A stretch of DNA of 64,000 nucleotides from Branchiostoma floridae (lineage: Eukaryota > Chordata > Leptocardii > Amphioxiformes > Branchiostomatidae), in NCBI RefSeq assembly GCF_000003815.2, contig NC_049982.1:16232621-16296620 (forward strand). The letters are read 5' to 3'. The notes below the pieces were generated by a model, which saw nothing but the letters and a program-made list of their open reading frames with translations, was not told the origin of the DNA and did no database searches. Made by a program: the position numbers and the translations under genes. Each line of letters starts with the position of its first letter. Positions within the stretch are counted from its first letter, which is position 1. This document shows positions 58,301 to 64,000 of this stretch, piece by piece.

Positions 58301-60086
58301 TTGTGTCGAAATCAGTTGGAGTTTTCCGTAAAAACGTTTGCTGACTTACAAAAGAACGGAGATTTACACAAAACGGGCACTGAGAACGATCCGGATCCTC
58401 AAGTTCAACACTTATCATCATCATGTCTTGTCGGGCTTTTGCCAGTACTTCAACCTGAGTCCAGGGCCTAGGGCCTCTTGCTTCAACACTAATAGAACAA
58501 TTGTGTTGAAAGAACTGTAGAATATAAGATGTGTGCACCGAAATAGCCATCTAGATGATTGTCGATCCTTGTTGGAGGATTGTTTTCTGTTGAGAATATA
58601 CCCAAGCAGTTGAGCTGTATTTTCGATGGTTATAAGAGTTTTTGAACATTCTAATGTCAATTTTTTGTTGCGCAGTATATTGTCATAGGCTGACTGAAAG
58701 CACTATTGCAGTATTAGTACTGCAACAGAGTTGTTTATGAAGTCTTGTCAGGGTATACACATGTACGTAGCACTTTCCGTTGATGAATTAGTCTTCATCT
58801 TGGACCCGGACGACTAACATCTACTTTTCATCCTGAGTTCTGAGGAGGCTGGCTCAGCAGCTGGAATCCCTAACCTCCGAATGTGGTCACGTACTGGTGT
58901 TTCTGCTTATGTTCATGGCAATCTGTTGAGAGGCTAAACTTTGAGGTGTGAAGACTGAACCTGTTAATAATGTTTAAGAATTGGAGTGAATGATTGACAT
59001 AAAATGTGATGAGAATGGTTGGACTTGACGGAATTAGTTATTGCATTTTCATTTCTTGCCTGAAAATGGGAACTGGCTTCCATATTGTTCCCATTCAATA
59101 GAAGAAAGGCTTTCAAGCAGTTCATACCACCCTCTGGCCGACTCCAAATATCTAGCGTGCAGCATGTTGGGAGTCCCGAGACAGTAGTTAAAAATAATAA
59201 ATGAACCCGCAAAACAGTACGACAGATTTAGGCGCCATAATCACCCCATACTACGGTACTTGAGCCACACTCTGTTCAAATTAACCACATCTACACATGA
59301 CCTGAATCCTGATCAGGTCAGCCATGACAGATGATGCCGTTCGACTGGATGAATTCGAACTCACAGCTCGACGGGACGGTCGCGTCTATTCAGATGACAC
59401 CATGATCACACAAGACTTCCAGGTTGCCAACATGCATGAAAAGTTGTTGTTTTGCAGATGACAGAGTGTTACCAAACGTTAACTGTACAAATGTAGATAA
59501 GTAGAAACATCGGCTTGCTAGGCACACCGGCCTCTTGTTAATTCGAATGGAGGGATCTCTTTTATTGTAAAAAGGAAGCTTTCGTTGTAAAGCTCTGTTC
59601 CAATGATAGCAAGACAAATATTGAGCGTTCAAGATGGAGCTATGGTCAATTAGCATGTCTGGATGTCAAGGACAAGCTAAGCTACCCTCCGTGTGAGCAG
59701 CAAACTTAATCAGTCCCCCAGACAGACCGATTTCACTACCACTATGTCATCCCGATGTCGTACAGTCTAGATGCCGACATGAGTACGTCTGTGATGGTCG
59801 ACCTCACCAACTTGACACCGGCTAAATGTCACCATTAGCCTGAAGTTCACTTCACAGTTCACACTGCCATTAGAATGGTGTGAATATCTCGCCCGAGGAT
59901 ACGGATGCATTGTGTTACGGATTATAGCATTCTCAGCATACCTTACGAGTATCCACAGCTGGACATGTCGGCAAGAAAGTTTGGACCTCGTTTAGTTTTC
60001 ATTATCGCGCCCATGTTGTCATAAGTGCGAAACTAGACACGCTCGCCTTTTCGTCAATGTTGAATCATTTGTTTGATTTCGTTCAG
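55303..60086 (+). other. Putative intron 1 of the second lysyl oxidase gene
   Basis: Long stretch without recognised domains. Frames at 57090-57385 and 57426-57683 have unremarkable composition and no supported splice sites. Confidence 0.45.
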
Positions 60087-60229
60087 TAATACCAGCTGGT
60101 CCCCTCAAACGAGAAACAAAACGTCTGCAGAAGAGGAAAAGCTAAACTTCTTGTCTGATTCTGAGCGACAGACCTCCCACTCGTACATACCAGTGTCTGA
60201 CGACCCGGCTGGGATGACTCCCGCGACGG
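60087..60229 (+). CDS. Candidate cassette exon (propeptide-like) of the second lysyl oxidase gene
   Basis: A good acceptor (gatttcgttcag) and a donor (acgg|gtaacc) bound an open, strongly hydrophilic stretch with two N-glycosylation sequons (N-T-S, N-K-T): SAEEEKLNFLSDSERQ then SYIPVSDDPAGMTPAT. Its exit phase 1 matches the exon at 60901. Its entry phase 2 does not match the main donor of exon 1 but would match the weak alternative donor at 55306|55307. Vertebrate LOX propeptides are hydrophilic and N-glycosylated, so the composition is suggestive. Could be chance. Confidence 0.28.
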
Positions 60230-60900
60230 GTAACCATGGAGATCAGAGAGGGCAATGAACTTTACTTGTCGTCTGTTGTGTTGTTTGTTGTCCTCCCCCA
60301 AGATGTCCCAGCCTTAAGCTTGTGTCTCTAACGTTGTAACGAACCAAGTTCTTGGTTCACAACTATGAAATGTTTACGGACCGAAATAGACCTTATGGCG
60401 ACAGGATATGCACCCTCCTATCATCAATGCATCACGATTTAAGGGGTTTTGCGCTCCCTCGTTGCTTCTTTTAGTTTGGATTTCCTTTACTATCGAGAAT
60501 GTTGCCAACCTTGATCTTGCCAAGGCTGTAGTGACACAGACACGGCTCAGCTCAACAGGCTCATACGGACTAAGATGGCACTGCGCTTTTGCATGTTGGA
60601 GAAATGCACACCATTTGGTAGAAGTTATTGACTTCATTTCTTCATTGCCATGTCGTCTTCCCTTATGTTCCCGTCCTGCGGGCATAAAACTAGAAGATCC
60701 AGTGTATACCCCCTCCCCCTTACACACACACAAACCATACGTACTTTGATAATGATGAGATTTGGGGATAGAATGTTGAGGACTTCGGGACAGAAACTGA
60801 TTAGAAAAATGTCAATGTAAAAACATGTCTTAATAAATGAATATCAATTCAAAGGAATACATGTCCTCAGTTTGATCGACACATAACATCTTGTTCCCAG

Positions 60901-61141
60901 GTCTACCCGATCTCGTCCCCGATGCCTACGTGATCCAAGTATCGGCCTACTTGGACACCCAGCCGATGTCGACGCTTCAGTGTGCGCTGTCTGAGAACTG
61001 TCTGGCAAGATCGGCATGGAACGCCGACTTGAGCGACGAGAGGAAGCTCCTCAGGTTCGCACTGAAGACAGAGAACAGGGGAAAGGGAGAGTTCAACCCA
61101 GAACTCCCTCGCCGCTACTGGGTCTGGCACTCCTGCCATCA
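60901..61141 (+). CDS. Second lysyl oxidase gene: first catalytic-domain exon
   Basis: The acceptor cttgttcccag completes Gly and the exon encodes [52 protein letters not shown] and YWVWHSCHQ. The copper motif WHSCHQHYHSMD, completed in the next exon, is the LOX/LOXL1 form, not the LOXL2 form. The donor ca|gtgagt is phase 2. No SRCR domain precedes it. Role: secreted or membrane-tethered oxidase of matrix lysines. Confidence 0.93.
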
Positions 61142-62411
61142 GTGAGTCCAAATGATCATACATAGTTCTTGTTAGAACAACTTTCTACTTTGTCAATACA
61201 CGTGCATACAGTATGATTGAGTAGGTTGAGGTGTAGTTGTATTGTTAGTCATCACTTACCTCATCCCTGGTCAAAGGTTCTGCATGCAGATGAATATTGT
61301 AATGAGCTTTTTTAACAGTTACACAGTAAGGCGAGGTATGGTAAAATTTCATTTCTTTGTCAATTATAGAAAATGTTGATTACATGTCCACAACGTGGAT
61401 AACTATGCACCATCAGGTTAAACTGACCTACGCATCTATAGATGGAGTAGTGTTCTCAGCAGTGCACATTCCATAATTACCCAGACAAACCCACACCTGG
61501 TAAGCAATGATCGCAGGGCAGCTCTCTGTCCCTAGTATCAGGCCAGGTGTCCTTGAAAGAGATCTCTTCCTGAAGCAGGATTGTCTTACTCTGTTGGGCA
61601 GCGTTGCCCGCAAGTTGCCAATAAAAGAAATGACCACTGCATGGGAAATGTAAAAAAACACTCTGGCCAGTTGATGTTTAAAACATTTCATGTTGGTTCG
61701 GCTAAGCAGATGCCACAATTTGGACCTCAAATCATCAATCAAAAATTTCCAGCTATATGGAAATCGTCCAAACTTCACAAGAGAACATGGTTATGCCGCA
61801 CAGCTATGTTGGTGAACCCATTCTTCCAGCCAAGCAGCCAGATGGATCTAGATCTGTGCTCTGGCATGCACCATGGACAGGAACTGCCCTGAATGATGTG
61901 CACAGAGCCCACGTAGCCTGGTAACCGCACCGTTAGAAAACTGTTTAGCTATTCATAGGACAAGTTGTCTTTCAACAGGCAGACACAAGGCTTACCCTGC
62001 AGCCTGTCCTTGACATAGTTTCCGTCTTGTATTGAATGAGGGACGATGCGGAAGAATGATTTAAACGTGTCCATTCAAAGGATAAGAAACACCCACGAAA
62101 ACAAACACAAAGACGCGCAGAGGTGATGATGCATCATTGAGCACTAAATCTAGTAACGGTCTGTGGTAGGTCTGTCCTGTGTTCGTTTGTCACCTTTAAT
62201 ACCCGGAAACAAATTTTTCGGGTCAGGGCTCAGCACACACGACAAGTAGCAACCTACAAACGACCTGGTTAGACCGAAATAAAATACAACTGTTAGTAAT
62301 GATGTTACTGGTGCTAGAAAAGAAAGGAGTATTCAACTTGACACCCTGGAAAACATCATTTTTTCATTGTTTACTTCTCGTCTTTAAACTTTACCATCTG
62401 TAGCCATTTCG
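61142..62411 (+). other. Intron of the second lysyl oxidase gene, 5' part
   Basis: No exon recognised. Open frames on both strands at 61428-61892 match nothing I know. Confidence 0.55.
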
Positions 62412-62653
62412 TCGGCACTGCAGGTGTGTGATCTGGAACATTTGCATGTAAGACGTAAGGCTCACTGCCTCAAGTTTGCCAGATCCCTTGTCCATTCTGA
62501 GGTTTTCGACTGGCTACCACCACGCCGCTCTGAGGCACATGGTAGACTAGAGACCTCAGAAACGCTGACAACTTCACTCAGTTTAAGTGTACAACGGCTC
62601 GTTTTGGGAACACTACGCTCCCATACTGTGTCGACCTTTTAAATTCATGTTAG
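62412..62653 (+). pseudogene. Reverse transcriptase ORF2 C-terminal fragment, frameshifted
   Basis: The first frame reads VRRKAHCLKFARSLVHSEVF then DWLPPRRSEAHGR, the conserved C-terminal block of CR1/L2-type ORF2 (RR..LCLKFA.SL....F..WLPPRR). After about 62545 the similarity moves to another frame: LRNADNFTQFKCTTARFG then LPYCVDLLNSC and stop (TAG 62651-62653), matching the R.RY..S.IPY.V.LLN end. One indel therefore breaks the frame. Dead fragment. Confidence 0.82.
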
Positions 62654-62919
62654 ACTTCAGATGTCACTTTTTAATATTCCTTAATAGTGATGTTTTAGAT
62701 TGAAATGAGATTTTATTACCGATATATATATATCTACTATGTGTGTGTAGATCCACACTTTTAAATTGTACAGCTGAGTGCGAATTGCGATTATAATAAT
62801 TTGATTACTGCACATATGCAGGGATTTCCATTATACTCTCCTTTGTACTTAGTACGAGGCAATTTAGTCTCCGGACTACCAGCTTGTACTTGATTTTGTG
62901 TGCGTTCAATAAATAAACC
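62412..62919 (+). mobile_element. CR1/L2-like non-LTR retrotransposon, 3' end relic
   Basis: A 5'-truncated copy keeping the last part of ORF2 (62412-62653) and a 3' UTR that ends near caataaataaacc (about 62907-62919). Length about 0.5 kb of an element that is several kb when whole. It lies in sense orientation within the intron. Confidence 0.78.
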
Positions 62920-63291
62920 AGTTCTCATATTCTGTTAATCATATGTATCCAATTGCAATACGGAATATGACCATGCGCACCAACCCCAAGGCAACCAACT
63001 TGTACAGTCCGTTTCACGATATTTCATACATGTAAATTCATTCAATTGCACGCATGCATGCATGAACTTCGGGGATCCTTAAATAGACTTGTGGTTCGGT
63101 CTGCATGGCGGGGGGCATAAGCCGGCCTTGACGACAAACATTGCGGTTAGAGGTGAGTGAGGACTAAGTGTTTAGCACATGTTTCGTTTTACCACGATGT
63201 CTTGTGGTGAAAATTGGTCCCAAGCTTCGGCCATCTCCTCGCTAATTATAGGTAGAGGTCCCATTACACTTAAAAGTTCCTACCTGTACAT

Positions 63292-63305
63292 GGGGGGGGG
63301 GGGGG
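63292..63305 (+). repeat. G14 homopolymer
   Basis: Fourteen consecutive G. Length may be unreliable in the assembly. Confidence 0.95.
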
Positions 63306-63689
63306 TAGAGATGGTTCATTGCGACGAAAGATGAAAGTCGCATGTGAGACATTCACGGTGACCAACACAGGAAGCTGTATAACCTTACCTGACATGTCAT
63401 TGACCTCTCAAGTTGACCCTACCCCATCGCGAGTGAGACACATTGACATTGTACTCATCCGGCCTGGTCTGCATTTTGTGAGACGGATGAAAGGCCATGA
63501 TCTGAAGGACCTCTGGAATTAAAAAAAGTGATGACAGCTTTCACCATGACGCCTTAGAGAGGTCAACTTTTATCTCCTTTTTACGGTAAGTAGTATGAGA
63601 TAAAAGCGCTAAATTGAATGCTCCGCTCCTCAACACATCGCAGACACTGAAAACCGTCTGCAATGAAACAAGACCAAGTCCATGTCAAA

Positions 63690-63895
63690 AGATGCAGTAC
63701 TAGAAGTTCAGCTGCAGCACCAAGGTCACATACGAGGGGGGCCTAAATCGACCGTGACCTTCGTCTTCATAACACCCACCAATATGCCAAATGTCATTAC
63801 AATCCATCAAGAGGTTGACAGACGGACAGACGGACAGACACCACACAAACACAGAAACACACAAAAGCAATACCTCCATTTTTCATGGAGGAAAG
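63690..63895. mobile_element. Partial copy of the repeat family seen in LOXL2-like intron 2
   Basis: Diverged copy of about 35990-36230. Shared blocks include ccaaggtcacata(c), the ggcc(c/t)aaa(a/t)(t/c)gacc block, cc(a/t)ccaa(c/t)at(a/g)ccaaat and the ctccatttttca(c/t)gga terminus, preceded by a cagacagac-rich tract. It ends about 50 bases before the exon at 63945. Confidence 0.65.
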
Positions 63896-63944
63896 CGGTA
63901 TACATGAAAGGTCACCAACATATAGTTGAAATTTCCCGTACTAG

Positions 63945-64000
63945 ACACTACCACAGCATGGACGCCTTCTCGTACTACGACCTGCTGGACAAGAACACGG
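63945..64000 (+). CDS. Second lysyl oxidase gene: copper-site exon, cut by the window edge
   Basis: The acceptor cgtactag completes Gln (CA|A). It encodes HYHSMDAFSYYDLLDKNT and runs off the window. It continues WHSCHQ into the three copper-ligand histidines. The exon boundary falls at the same codon and phase as LOXL2-like exon 10/11. The LTQ Lys and Tyr must be in sequence to the right. Confidence 0.92.

Noticed and set aside
1-64000. tRNA, rRNA and CRISPR features
   Set aside because: I looked for T-loop-like GGTTCGA(A/T)TCC sequences with matching stems, rRNA stretches and regularly spaced repeats and found none that holds up. CRISPR is not expected in an animal genome.

Overview
This is a 64 kb piece of an animal nuclear genome, with genes broken by long introns, consensus GT/AG splice sites and abundant degenerate transposon relics. 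Two lysyl oxidase genes, a cyclic-nucleotide-gated channel beta-type gene, mariner and CR1/L2-like relics and several MITEs, at moderate G+C, suggest an invertebrate deuterostome. A cephalochordate (amphioxus) is my best guess; this is inference, not proof. One 100-N scaffold gap lies at 13312-13411.

Layout. (1) 1-2.9 kb: the first coding exon of a CNGB-like channel gene on the minus strand (1372-2699) with a CpG-rich putative promoter behind it; the remaining exons lie beyond the left edge. (2) 2.9-25.5 kb: intergenic, mostly without recognisable genes. It holds a near-perfect 75 bp palindrome (6181-6255), a weak candidate plus-strand last exon (9449-9603), and a weak candidate minus-strand first exon with a signal peptide and a good TATA box (14459-14750). 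(3) 25.6-50.9 kb: a complete LOXL2/3/4-class lysyl oxidase gene on the plus strand. Fourteen exons were resolved by hand and all splice phases agree. They encode 728 residues: signal peptide, four SRCR domains (two exons each) and a full copper-amine-oxidase domain with copper-ligand histidines and the LTQ Lys and Tyr. A separate signal-peptide exon at 39187-39261 can splice in phase to exon 3, predicting a second secreted isoform of 594 residues that lacks SRCR1. (4) 55.1-64 kb: the 5' part of a second lysyl oxidase gene of LOX/LOXL1/LOXL5 class on the same strand, without SRCR domains; it runs off the right edge inside the catalytic domain.

The LOXL introns carry most of the repeats. Intron 1 holds three consecutive families of tandem repeats (about 162, 125 and 243 bp periods) and an internally deleted mariner (31887-32462). 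Intron 2 holds a TIR-like element, the alternative first exon and a small MITE. Intron 13 is about 84% occupied by a mariner-ended fold-back element that begins 22 bp after the splice donor.

The two lysyl oxidases are neighbours in the same orientation and share two intron positions and phases in the catalytic domain. This fits an ancient tandem duplication linking the SRCR-bearing and SRCR-free classes. Both products would be secreted or membrane-anchored enzymes that oxidise lysines in extracellular matrix proteins such as collagen and elastin-like substrates.
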